This document shows, piece by piece, positions 8,192 to 16,063 of a DNA stretch of 32,550 nt. Made by a program: the position numbers and the translations under genes. The notes beneath the pieces were generated by a model, which ran no database searches, had not been told where the DNA came from, and worked only from the letters and a program-made list of their open reading frames with translations. This DNA is from Bacillota bacterium (lineage in GTDB: Bacteria > Bacillota > Limnochordia > Darwinibacteriales > Darwinibacteriaceae): contig JAAYOM010000103.1 in NCBI GenBank assembly GCA_012520315.1, positions 1 through 32,550 of the forward strand, written 5' to 3'. The number at the start of each line of letters is the position of its first letter. Position 1 is the stretch's first letter.

Positions 8192-8917
8192 ATGTGGGAG
8201 TTGGGCAGAATTGTCTATCTAGGATTAATGGCGGGAGTATTAGGAACAGGTTTGGGAGGACTCGTGCTTACCTTTTGGCAGCGCCCCAAAGATCACTTCC
8301 TCGGCTTTTTGCTTGCCTTCTCCGGCGGCATTATGCTGGCGGTGGTATTTCAGGATCTGATCCTGGAAGCCCTTTCCCTAGGAGGGCTGTTAATAACATT
8401 GGCAGGAACCCTCTGTGGTGTATTTGTACTCTTTCTGCTGTCCTCCCCCGCTTTTTTTCAGCTTCCGCCAGGCCAAGATTTGGTCAAGACAGGGGTTTTC
8501 CTTGGTATTGGCATCTCCCTGCACAACTTGCCCGAAGGCCTGGCCATCGGGGCAGGCTATCTAGCCTCACAAGAACTGGGTTTTTCCTTAGCCCTGGCCA
8601 TTTGCTTGCACAACATTCCCGAAGGCATGGCCATGGCAGCCCCCCTCTTGGCCGGGGGGCTTGGCAGGAGCGATGCTGTGCTATTGACTGTTCTCGCGGG
8701 AATCCCCATGGGCATCGGCGCTTTAATAGGAGGTCTTTTGCAAATTCTTTCCCCAGCGGCTTTAGCAGGCACACTTGGGTTTGCAGCCGGCGCCATGCTT
8801 TTCTTGGTTTTCTATGAACTATTGCCTGAAGCCCAAAAGCAGGCTTCCCGTGCAGTCTCCACTTGCGGCTCTATCCTCGGCATAATCGTAGGACTCATCT
8901 TCCTGGTCAGCCTCTAA
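8192..8917 (+). CDS. ZIP-family divalent metal transporter
   Basis: A 241-residue membrane protein starting at ATG 8192, six bases after AAGGGGGAG. It shows about eight hydrophobic helices and the two ZIP metal-site motifs, HNLPEG (111-116, TM4) and HNIPEG (140-145, TM5). SGGIML (44-49) matches the second helix of ZupT/GufA-like members. Family members import or exchange Zn2+, Fe2+ or Mn2+; the sequence does not show which. The segment between TM3 and TM4 is short and lacks a His-rich loop. The TAA stop (8915-8917) falls in the -35 element of the flagellin promoter. Confidence 0.92.
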   Translation: MWELGRIVYLGLMAGVLGTGLGGLVLTFWQRPKDHFLGFLLAFSGGIMLAVVFQDLILEALSLGGLLITLAGTLCGVFVLFLLSSPAFFQLPPGQDLVKTGVFLGIGISLHNLPEGLAIGAGYLASQELGFSLALAICLHNIPEGMAMAAPLLAGGLGRSDAVLLTVLAGIPMGIGALIGGLLQILSPAALAGTLGFAAGAMLFLVFYELLPEAQKQASRAVSTCGSILGIIVGLIFLVSL

Positions 8918-8941
8918 AGATAATGACAATCTTTCCGATAT
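8915..8941 (+). promoter_or_regulatory. Sigma-D (sigma-28) type flagellar promoter
   Basis: TAAAGATA (8915-8922), an 11-base spacer, then TCCGATAT (8934-8941). The known flagellar consensus is TAAA-N15-CCGATAT, and both boxes match closely. It lies 26 bases before the flagellin start and its -35 box contains the stop codon of the ZIP gene. Confidence 0.8.
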
Positions 8942-8966
8942 AATACATACGGGGAGGTGGTCGAAT

Positions 8967-9806
8967 GTGAACATGTTCTATCTGGCCGGCCTGCGGGCAG
9001 TGAGTGCCTTTCAAGCCGCGCAGCGGGACTATGTTAAACACATGGAACGTATTTCCTCAGGTCTGCGTATTAACCGTGCCGCTGACGATCCTGCCGGTTT
9101 AGCCATCTCCGAGAAAATGCGGGCCCAGATCCGCGGTCTGAGGCAAGCTTCCCGCAACGCCCAAGATGCAATATCCATGCTTAATGTTGCAGACGGCGCC
9201 CTGGGTGAAACCCATGCCATTTTGCATAGGCTGCGGGAAATCGCTGTTTATTCCGCCACCGGCACCCTCACCGAGACTGAACGCCAAGCGCTCCAGCTTG
9301 AGTTTGATGAGCTGGTGAAAGCCATCGATGATATTGGGGGCAATACCCAATTCAACACTATCCCCCTGTTAAACGGCGAGCAGAGCGAAGATGCCTTGCT
9401 GATTCAGATTGGAGCCAACTCAGGGCAAAACCTGGAAATTCATTTCTCTGATATGCGAGGAGCTGCCCTGAGGCTCAGGGATCAAGACGGCACTATTATC
9501 TCGGTAGAGACCGCTGAAGCTGCCAACGCAGCCATTGATATCCTTGATGAGGCCATCGGTAAAGTATCCACCCAAAGGGCCTACATCGGCGCCAAGACCA
9601 GACGTCTAGAGCATACCATCAACAATCTGGAGAATACCGCCATCAACCTTGCAGAGGCCGAATCTAGAATTAGGGATGCGGACATTGCCGAAGAGATCAT
9701 GCACATGGTCAAAGCCCAAATCCGTATGCAGGCCTCCCTAGCCATGATCGCCCAGGCTAATGTAGCCCAGCAGATGGTGTTAAAACTCCTCTGGCCGGTA
9801 CAATAA
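8967..9806 (+). CDS. fliC: Flagellin, compact (D0/D1 only)
   Basis: Filament protein of the flagellum, secreted through the flagellar export apparatus. GTG 8967 lies nine bases after GGAGG; ATG 8973 is a possible later start. The N-terminal core SSGLRINRAADDPAGLAISEK and the C-terminal core around SRIRDADIAEEIMHMVKAQI are clear flagellin signatures. At 279 residues it has only a short central part, so the surface-exposed variable domains are missing, as in several Bacillota flagellins. The first 20 residues (MNMFYLAGLRAVSAFQAAQ) differ from the usual INHN-x-x-AL start, and the end (MVLKLLWPVQ) from the common LL(R/G). No other flagellar gene is adjacent. A sigma-D promoter precedes it and a strong terminator follows, so it is monocistronic. 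Confidence 0.93.
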   Translation: MNMFYLAGLRAVSAFQAAQRDYVKHMERISSGLRINRAADDPAGLAISEKMRAQIRGLRQASRNAQDAISMLNVADGALGETHAILHRLREIAVYSATGTLTETERQALQLEFDELVKAIDDIGGNTQFNTIPLLNGEQSEDALLIQIGANSGQNLEIHFSDMRGAALRLRDQDGTIISVETAEAANAAIDILDEAIGKVSTQRAYIGAKTRRLEHTINNLENTAINLAEAESRIRDADIAEEIMHMVKAQIRMQASLAMIAQANVAQQMVLKLLWPVQ

Positions 9807-9814
9807 GCCACACG

Positions 9815-9844
9815 AGCTGTCTCCCCTTAGGGAACAGCTTTTTT
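9815..9844 (+). terminator. rho-independent terminator of flagellin gene
   Basis: AGCTGT (9815-9820) pairs with ACAGCT (9834-9839), with inner pairing of CTCC with GGGA around a short loop, then six T residues (9839-9844). It starts nine bases after the flagellin stop. Confidence 0.88.
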
Positions 9845-9911
9845 GCCTCCAGAAAGGAAAGCAGGCACCCAAAGAGAATACCTAAAACAAGATTGGAAAG
9901 GTGTGAATGCC

Positions 9912-11351
9912 GTGATTAAATTTGGAACAGGCGGATGGCGGGCAATTATCGCTGAAGAGTTTACCTTTAGTAATGTGCGCAGAGTTGCTCAGGCCGCAGC
10001 CTTGTATTTAGAAGAAATAGGACAGGCCCACAAGCCTGTGGTGGTAGGACATGATCTGCGCTTTTTGTCGGGTCGGTTTTCCCGGGCGATTGCAGAGATA
10101 TTAGTCCATAACGGCATTGAGGTGTGGTTCATTGAACAGGTGGTTCCCACGCCGATGCTGATGTATGCCGTTGACCAGGAAGGCTTAGCCTTGGGGATGA
10201 TGGTTACTGCCTCCCATAACCCTTCGGAGTATAACGGGATCAAAATCATTGTGGAAGGCGGCAAGGATGCTCCGGTGGAGGTCACCAATCGCCTCGAGGA
10301 GATCAGTGCCACGATTCCTCCCCTGCAAGCTCCTCCCCTCTCCTATTTTGACGCCCTGGAGCAGGGTAAAATCATCGAATATTCCAATAAAAATGCCTAC
10401 ATCGACTCGCTCCTGAACCAAATTGATGTCCAGGCTGTTCAGGAGTTTAACTTCCGGGTGTTGTTCAACCCTATGTTTGGCGTAGCCAAAGATATTATGG
10501 CCATGTGCCTGGCCTCACTGCGCTGTTCAGTAGATTTGATCAATGCTGATCGCGACACCATGTTCGGCCAAAGAACACCCAGCCCCTCCAGGGAATCGCT
10601 CCAGGACATGGAATACCTGATGAAACAGGGGAAATACCATATCGGCATTGCCACTGACGGTGACTCAGACCGGATTGGCCTTTATGATGAAAAGGGGAAT
10701 TATATAGATGCCAATGCGATTTTAAAGCTGCTCTATTATTATCTCGTTGCCTATCGGCAAGAAAAAGGCGGGCTGGTGCGCAATATAACCACCAGTCACG
10801 TTCTCGATCGCATTGCCCATTCCTTTGGCGAGCCCGCTTACGAAGTGCCTGTAGGATTTAAGCACATTTCCCAAAAGATGGATGAAGAAAATCTCCTGCT
10901 CGGGGGAGAAAGCAGCGGCGGATTGAAAATTAGGGGACATGTCAATGGCAAGGACGGGATTTTGGCAGCCCTTTTGGCAGTGGAAATGCTGGCCAAGACG
11001 GGCAAGAGCTTAAGCCAGCTCCTGGCGGAAATCAATGAAAAGTACGGAACCCTCTACTTCGAAGAGGTCAATCTCAGCTATCATCCGCAAGATCGAAGCC
11101 GTCTTGATCAGATTCTGATCAAGGACAAGTATATTCCGCAGCTGCCCTGGAAGGTAGAAAAGACGAGTTATATCGATGGGGTGAAGTTTTATTTTGCAGG
11201 AGACAGCTGGTTCTCGATTCGCTTTTCAGGGACCGAACCCATTTTGCGGCTGGCCTGCGAAACCAGTACTCCAGAGGATGCAGCCCAGCTGAAGCAGGCT
11301 ATCTTCAGCGACACCTATTTGAACTTACCATCGCCAGAAGGGGAGATCTAA
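9912..11351 (+). CDS. Phosphoglucomutase/phosphomannomutase (alpha-D-phosphohexomutase)
   Basis: A 479-residue enzyme interconverting hexose 6- and 1-phosphates. GTG 9912 is chosen because it gives the family-typical start (V/M)IKFGTGGWRAII and lies ten bases after AAAGG; the frame is open upstream to 9843. Four active-site loops are visible: TASHNPSEYNG with the phosphoserine Ser101, the metal loop DGDSDR (249-254), the sugar-binding GGESSGG, and the phosphate-binding RFSGTEP near the end. Glucose versus mannose preference cannot be read from sequence. The next gene, a sugar nucleotidyltransferase, starts directly after the TAA stop, so the pair probably makes an activated sugar for cell-surface glycans. 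Confidence 0.93.
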   Translation: MIKFGTGGWRAIIAEEFTFSNVRRVAQAAALYLEEIGQAHKPVVVGHDLRFLSGRFSRAIAEILVHNGIEVWFIEQVVPTPMLMYAVDQEGLALGMMVTASHNPSEYNGIKIIVEGGKDAPVEVTNRLEEISATIPPLQAPPLSYFDALEQGKIIEYSNKNAYIDSLLNQIDVQAVQEFNFRVLFNPMFGVAKDIMAMCLASLRCSVDLINADRDTMFGQRTPSPSRESLQDMEYLMKQGKYHIGIATDGDSDRIGLYDEKGNYIDANAILKLLYYYLVAYRQEKGGLVRNITTSHVLDRIAHSFGEPAYEVPVGFKHISQKMDEENLLLGGESSGGLKIRGHVNGKDGILAALLAVEMLAKTGKSLSQLLAEINEKYGTLYFEEVNLSYHPQDRSRLDQILIKDKYIPQLPWKVEKTSYIDGVKFYFAGDSWFSIRFSGTEPILRLACETSTPEDAAQLKQAIFSDTYLNLPSPEGEI

Positions 11352-12083
11352 TTGATTGGACTGATTCTCGCAGCAGGATTGGGCACCCGCCTGCAGGCCC
11401 TGGGACAGGATGTTCCTAAGACCTTGCTGCCCATAGGCAAGAAAACCTGTTTAGAGCATATAATTTTAGGAATGAAGGATGCGGGCATTAAGCGCTTTGG
11501 GGTAGTAATCGGGCACTTAGGGGAAAAGATCGAAGAAAGGTATGGCTCCGGCCAATCCCTCGGGGTGGAGATCACCTATCTAAAGCAGGACTTGAGTATG
11601 TATGGAACCGGCCGGGCGGTTCTGCTTGGCAGGGAGTTGGCCGGTGATGAACCACTAATGGTCTCCTACGGGGATATCATCATTGATCCTGCCAACTACA
11701 AAGCCATGGTCGAATTGGCTCAGCAGGAACAGACCACCGTCAGCTCAGTGAACTGGATGGACGATCCCACAGCTGGCGCAGCAGTTTACTTTAACGACGA
11801 GGGTTATATGGAGAAGATCATAGAAAAGCCCCCCGCAGGAACTTCTGCGAGCAACTGGAACAATGCCGGAGTCTATATCTACCAGCCTGTGATCTTTGAT
11901 TATCTGGCCAACTTAAACAAATCTCCCCGGGGCGAGTATGAGCTGACAACAGCTTTACTGCAAATGGTCAACGACGGGAGACCGGTTAAAGTCCACAAAA
12001 TAACAGGCTTCTGGCAGGATATCGGCACACCGGAGGATTTAGCCGCAGCTCAGCGCCTGCTTGAAGATGCCGGAAAGGGGTAA
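11352..12083 (+). CDS. Sugar-1-phosphate nucleotidyltransferase
   Basis: A 243-residue NTP transferase that joins a nucleotide to a sugar-1-phosphate or similar alcohol phosphate. The start is TTG 11352, immediately after the mutase stop, with AAGGGGAG six to seven bases before it. The nucleotide-binding signature LAAGLGTRL lies at residues 6-14, followed by PKTLLPIGKK. SYGDIII carries the metal-binding Asp, and WNNAGVYIY and FWQDIGTPED are typical of the Rossmann-like fold. It lacks the left-handed helix acyltransferase domain of GlmU and is shorter than RmlA. Specificity is open; phosphocholine or phosphoglycerol cytidylyltransferases share this architecture. Confidence 0.88.
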   Translation: MIGLILAAGLGTRLQALGQDVPKTLLPIGKKTCLEHIILGMKDAGIKRFGVVIGHLGEKIEERYGSGQSLGVEITYLKQDLSMYGTGRAVLLGRELAGDEPLMVSYGDIIIDPANYKAMVELAQQEQTTVSSVNWMDDPTAGAAVYFNDEGYMEKIIEKPPAGTSASNWNNAGVYIYQPVIFDYLANLNKSPRGEYELTTALLQMVNDGRPVKVHKITGFWQDIGTPEDLAAAQRLLEDAGKG

Positions 12084-12090
12084 GAACTAC

Positions 12091-12966
12091 ATGAACCGGC
12101 AGAAGATAGCTTCGCTTGTCTCCTGGATAACTTTGGCGGGCAATGTGGTGCTGTCTGCAGTAAAAGTGATTATCGGACTGGCCACAGGGAGCCTGGTCGT
12201 GCTGTCAGACGCTGCCCATTCGGCGTCCGATGCGTTCTCGACTATCTTAGTCTTGCTTGGTTTGCATGTTGCGAACCAGCCCCCAGATGAAAAGCACCCC
12301 TACGGGCACGGCCGGGCAGAGACCATTGTAGCCAAGATCATTGCCCTAATGCTGATGGCCATTGGCTTAAACTTTGGGTTTTCAGCTCTCAAGGCGATCT
12401 GGCAAAAAAGCTACCATGTCCCCGGCGTCAGTGCCCTCTGGATATCGCTGGTGAGTATTGCGGTCAAGGAAACAATGTACCAGTACACCTATATTGTGGG
12501 GAAAAAAATAGACAGTCCAGCCCTTTTAGCCGATGCATGGCATCACCGATCCGACGCAATTTCTTCTGTGGCAGCCTTACTCGGTGTGTTCTTTGCCAGA
12601 CTTGGCTATCCAATTTTTGATCCGCTGATGACTATTGTAGTCGCGCTGATTCTAGTTAAAGTGGGCTGGGATATGGTCTTTAAGATCATCGATGAACTGA
12701 TGGACGCCCAGGTTGATCCAGAGACCCTTGGGGCCATAAGAGAAGTTATTTTAGATATACCTGGAGTGCAGTCTCTCCGCAACCTCAAGGCACATAAATA
12801 TGGTGCAGAACACCATGTGGACTGCACCATAACTGTTCCTTCCCACTTCGATGTGGGGGAAGGCCACGATCTTTCTCATGAGGTTGCAGAGCGAATCGAG
12901 CGGGAATTTCAGTCAGTAACCCATATAGACATTCATATTGAACCGCACTTAGAGGAGTATGACTAA
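12091..12966 (+). CDS. Cation diffusion facilitator (CDF) metal efflux transporter
   Basis: A 291-residue divalent-cation/proton antiporter, probably exporting Zn2+, Fe2+ or Mn2+. ATG 12091 (MNRQKIASLVSW) follows an AAAGGGG site and lies seven bases after the upstream stop. Six hydrophobic helices occupy residues 8-200. The transport site is formed by HxxxD in helix 2 (His43, Asp47 in LSDAAHSASD) and HxxxD in helix 5 (His151, Asp155 in WHHRSD), and HPYGHGRAE marks the loop after helix 2. The C-terminal 90 residues are the cytoplasmic metallochaperone-like domain with HHVDCTI and HIDIHIEPH. His rather than Asp in the helix 2 site favours zinc-type members, but this is inference. It ends one base before the convergent Nudix gene. 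Confidence 0.92.
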   Translation: MNRQKIASLVSWITLAGNVVLSAVKVIIGLATGSLVVLSDAAHSASDAFSTILVLLGLHVANQPPDEKHPYGHGRAETIVAKIIALMLMAIGLNFGFSALKAIWQKSYHVPGVSALWISLVSIAVKETMYQYTYIVGKKIDSPALLADAWHHRSDAISSVAALLGVFFARLGYPIFDPLMTIVVALILVKVGWDMVFKIIDELMDAQVDPETLGAIREVILDIPGVQSLRNLKAHKYGAEHHVDCTITVPSHFDVGEGHDLSHEVAERIEREFQSVTHIDIHIEPHLEEYD

Positions 12967-12967
12967 T

Positions 12968-13465
12968 TTACTCTTTACACTTTACCCGGTACTTGCTGAG
13001 GTACCTGAAGATGGACACAATTGTTTTGGCATCATTGATGCCGCCATTGTCAATCATCTCCCGCACATCCGCCAGGGGTACCCAGCGCACCTTGATATCC
13101 TCGCCGTCATCAAGCCTCTGTTCGCCCTTGGTAATATCACTGGCTAAATAGAGATAGAGTCTCTCATTAGTGTAGCCCGGGGTGGGATACAAATGTCCCA
13201 GGGCTTCCCAATGCTGGGCTGAATAGCCTGTTTCTTCCTGCAGCTCCCTTTGGGCGCATTCTATGGGTGGCTCGCCCCGATCGATCGTTCCAGCGGGAAG
13301 CTCCAGCATCAGACGGCCAGCGGCAGGCCTGTACTGCTCAACGAGGAGAACTTGCCCGTCTTCCACCACTAAAGTAGCGGCGGCCCCTGGATGATCCACC
13401 ATCTGAAACTGCCTCACCTTGTTGCCTACCCACACATCCTTCGTGATAAATTTGAACACAGCCAT
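12968..13465 (-). CDS. Nudix hydrolase, ADP-ribose pyrophosphatase-like
   Basis: A 165-residue hydrolase of nucleoside diphosphate derivatives. The Nudix box spans about residues 59-81, with G59, E64, R73-E74 and E77-E78-T-G80 in the canonical pattern. LVEQYRPAAGR and LELPAGTID upstream are typical of NudF/YqkG ADP-sugar pyrophosphatases, and GYTNER lies in the usual substrate region. The start is uncertain: ATG 13465 and GTG 13468 sit very close to AGAGG, while GTG 13459 has better spacing of eight bases. It follows typA on the same strand after 42 bases and may be cotranscribed. The stop is one base from the convergent CDF gene. Confidence 0.92.
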   Translation of the reverse strand: MAVFKFITKDVWVGNKVRQFQMVDHPGAAATLVVEDGQVLLVEQYRPAAGRLMLELPAGTIDRGEPPIECAQRELQEETGYSAQHWEALGHLYPTPGYTNERLYLYLASDITKGEQRLDDGEDIKVRWVPLADVREMIDNGGINDAKTIVSIFRYLSKYRVKCKE

Positions 13466-13507
13466 CACCTCTTATCTGTAATTCTGACAAAAAGGGCAGA
13501 GTCCTGT

Positions 13508-15325
13508 TCAGCGCTGCTTCTTTTGTCTCTCTCTGGCATGCCGATCCAAAAGCAGTTTACGCAAACGCAAAGCACCTGGCGTAACTTCCAGGCAATCGTC
13601 CTGGGCCAGGTAGGCCAGGAGCTGTTCGAGACTCAGCTGCCGCGGCGGCTGCAGCTTAATCATATCATCGGAGCCTGCGGCCCTGACATTGGTAACATGT
13701 TTCTTGCGGGCCACGTTTATCTCCAAATCCCCAGCCCGGCTGTGTTCACCAATAATCATGCCGGCATAGACCTCTGTTCCCGGACCTATGAAAAGGGTTC
13801 CCCGTTCTTCGGCAGTCTGCAGCGCATACGCCGTAGCTGTACCGCTTTCCCAAGCAATCAAACTCCCGGTCTGCCTTTGGGTTATGGGACCGGCCCAGGG
13901 TGCAAAGTGGGCAAAAGCATGATGCATGATGCCATGTCCCCTGGTTTCAGTGAGAAATTGAGATGAAAAGCCAATCAGTCCCCGGGCAGGCACCAAGAAA
14001 TCAGCCCGCATCCTGTCGCCCCCTTGATTTAGGGACTGCAGCTCCCCTTTTCTCTGACCGATCAGTTCCATCACCGAGCCCAGATAGTCCTGGGGTACGT
14101 CAATATGCACATATTCGTAGGGTTCTAACACCCCTGCATCTGTCTGCTGCAAAACTGGTTCGGGCTTGGTCACGCAAAAACTGTAGCCCTCCCGCCGCAT
14201 CGTTTCGATCAGGACACTAAGATGGAGTTCACCCCGTCCCGCAACCCGAAACTGATCCGGAGATTCTGTCTCACTTACTTCAAGGGCCACGTTGATTCTG
14301 GCTTCGCGAAACAGCCGATCCCTAAGCTGGCGGGATGTTAGGTACTGGGCGTCCTGGCCTGCCAAAGGACCATCATTGACCCTAAACACCATGGTCAAAG
14401 TTGGCTGGTCAACTACAATGGCGGGCAAGGGTTTAGCTTGATCTAACTGGTTCACTGTTTCCCCGATCTCAATTTCCTCTACGCCGCTAAAGGCCGCAAT
14501 ATCGCCGGCTGCCATACTTTTTACCGGTACCATTTCCAGGCCTTGATAAGTATAGACCTGGCTGACTTTGCCTCGCCTCGTGCTCTCCTTAGCGCTATGG
14601 GTCAGGAGAATCTCCTGACCGCTGTAAAGTACACCGCCTGCAATGCGGCCCAGGGCAATCCTCCCTACATAATCATTGTACTCCAGATTGCTGATCATCA
14701 TCTGGAGCGGGCCAGCGGTTTCAGCCTGCGGTGCCGGAACATAGTCTACTATGCCCTGCAGGAGGGGAACAATGCTCGCTGCCTTCCCTTCCTTAAGCTC
14801 ATCCCAATCTGTGGCGGCCATTCCCTCTAAAGCTGAAGCATAAAACACAGGGAAATCCAGCTGCTCTTCTGTAGCGTCCAGGGCCACGAAGAGATCGAAG
14901 ACCTCATCCACAACCCGGTTGGGATCCGCTGCAGGCCGATCGCACTTATTCACCACAACTATGGGGGCTAAACCGCGCTGGAGGGCTTTATAGAGCACAA
15001 AGCGTGTTTGGGGCATTGGCCCTTCTACCGCATCTACAACCAACAAGGCACCGTCCACCATGCTCAAAATGCGTTCCACTTCCCCGCCGAAATCTGCATG
15101 GCCTGGTGTATCCACAATATTAATCTTCACGTCTCCAAACTGCACCGAGACATTTTTGGAGAGGATGGTGATTCCCCGTTCCTTTTCCAGTGCGTTTGAA
15201 TCAAGAATCCTGTCCTCAACCCTTTGGTTTGCCCTGAAGATGCCGCTCTGTCGCAAAAAAGCATCCACTAAAGTTGTTTTGCCATGATCTACATGGGCAA
15301 TGATAGCTACATTTCTTATCTTCAT
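13508..15325 (-). CDS. typA: Translational GTPase TypA/BipA
   Basis: A 605-residue ribosome-associated GTPase involved in ribosome assembly and stress or cold adaptation. ATG 15325 follows AAGGA by nine bases. The GTPase motifs are complete: G1 AHVDHGKT (10-17), G2 RGITI (50-54), G3 DTPGH (72-76), G4 NKCD (126-129) and G5 SALEG. EF-G-like domain III (GRGELHLSVLIETMRREGY), domain V (GSVMELIGQRKGELQ) and the TypA-specific C-terminal domain (LTETRGHGIMHHAF, then KKHVTNVRAAGSDD) follow in order. Length is normal for the family. An extended -10 promoter is visible just upstream. Confidence 0.96.
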   Translation of the reverse strand: MKIRNVAIIAHVDHGKTTLVDAFLRQSGIFRANQRVEDRILDSNALEKERGITILSKNVSVQFGDVKINIVDTPGHADFGGEVERILSMVDGALLVVDAVEGPMPQTRFVLYKALQRGLAPIVVVNKCDRPAADPNRVVDEVFDLFVALDATEEQLDFPVFYASALEGMAATDWDELKEGKAASIVPLLQGIVDYVPAPQAETAGPLQMMISNLEYNDYVGRIALGRIAGGVLYSGQEILLTHSAKESTRRGKVSQVYTYQGLEMVPVKSMAAGDIAAFSGVEEIEIGETVNQLDQAKPLPAIVVDQPTLTMVFRVNDGPLAGQDAQYLTSRQLRDRLFREARINVALEVSETESPDQFRVAGRGELHLSVLIETMRREGYSFCVTKPEPVLQQTDAGVLEPYEYVHIDVPQDYLGSVMELIGQRKGELQSLNQGGDRMRADFLVPARGLIGFSSQFLTETRGHGIMHHAFAHFAPWAGPITQRQTGSLIAWESGTATAYALQTAEERGTLFIGPGTEVYAGMIIGEHSRAGDLEINVARKKHVTNVRAAGSDDMIKLQPPRQLSLEQLLAYLAQDDCLEVTPGALRLRKLLLDRHARERQKKQR

Positions 15326-15356
15326 ACGAATTTATCCTTCCTATCTAACAACCATA

Positions 15357-15365
15357 AGTATAACA
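15357..15365 (-). promoter_or_regulatory. Extended -10 promoter element upstream of typA
   Basis: On the minus strand TGTTATACT (15365-15357) matches TGnTATAAT with one change and lies about 32 bases before the typA ATG. No good -35 hexamer is seen at 17 bases, which is common for extended -10 promoters. Confidence 0.5.
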
Positions 15366-15526
15366 TAACCGGGCGCCTGGAAAAAGAAATTGGTAGGTTC
15401 AGCTTAGCCTCCGGAGAAGTAGTCAGCTGCCTTTCATCCACTTAAGTCAGGCGAAATGAAAATGCAACATCAAAGTGTCCTCTGGTTATACTAAACCGTA
15501 ACCGTAATTTGGAAAGGGTGGACACT

Positions 15527-15988
15527 TTGTTCGTTCAACTGCTGGTGTATCCAGTCTTAATCTTAGTTATAGCTGTCTTTCTCTTGGCAACAGTGCCACG
15601 GGCCAAGCTGCGCAGCCTGCTTCCCTACGGACTGGTGCTCGGCGGATTGGTCGATGTTCTCTGGAATATGCTCTTTGACGATTTGCTCAATGTGTTTCGC
15701 TACACCAATCTAGGCATTTTCAATGCCAGCGGACAGCTTTTCTTAGCGCCCCTGGCCTGGTCCCTCATCATCGTCTTCTACCTCTATTTCTGGCCCCAAG
15801 ACGGCAGCAAGCTGCCTTACTTTTATGTCCTTTCCTGGGCCCTTCTGGCCACCGGCTTTAGCCAGGTAGTCTCTTTAGCTGGCCTTTTTGAATACAAGAC
15901 CTGGTACTATCCCCTGCCCATGCTGATCCTCTTTATAATCCGCTTTGCCCTGATCGCCTGGATTGCCAAACCGTGGACAAATTCTTGA
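15527..15988 (+). CDS. Small integral membrane protein of unknown function
   Basis: I do not recognise this family. The preferred start is TTG 15527, eight bases after GGAAAGGG; in-frame GTG 15518 and TTG 15509 are alternatives but overlap the ribosome binding site. The 153-residue product is almost all membrane: helices near residues 3-24, 31-50, 70-90, 97-118 and 125-147, with short loops. A conserved-looking loop reads VDVLWNMLFDDLLNVFRYTNLG between helices 2 and 3. It has no signal-peptide cleavage site, His/Cys clusters or transporter motif. It resembles in size and layout small Bacillota membrane proteins such as the CBO0543 family, but I could not confirm that. It is followed by a membrane serine hydrolase 75 bases downstream. 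Confidence 0.75.
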   Translation: MFVQLLVYPVLILVIAVFLLATVPRAKLRSLLPYGLVLGGLVDVLWNMLFDDLLNVFRYTNLGIFNASGQLFLAPLAWSLIIVFYLYFWPQDGSKLPYFYVLSWALLATGFSQVVSLAGLFEYKTWYYPLPMLILFIIRFALIAWIAKPWTNS

Positions 15989-16063
15989 GCCGAACAGAAG
16001 GAACCGCCTCGCACTTGGAGAAGTCTGTGATAGCAAGACCTAACTTGGTGATGAGGTGAGTTC

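Noticed and set aside
9843-9911. Longer N-terminus for the phosphohexomutase
   Set aside because: It would start inside the T-tract of the flagellin terminator; the family N-terminus (IKFGT-GWRAII) begins at 9912.
13391-14830. Several plus-strand open frames over typA
   Set aside because: They run antisense to a textbook TypA with every GTPase motif; they are composition-driven shadows.
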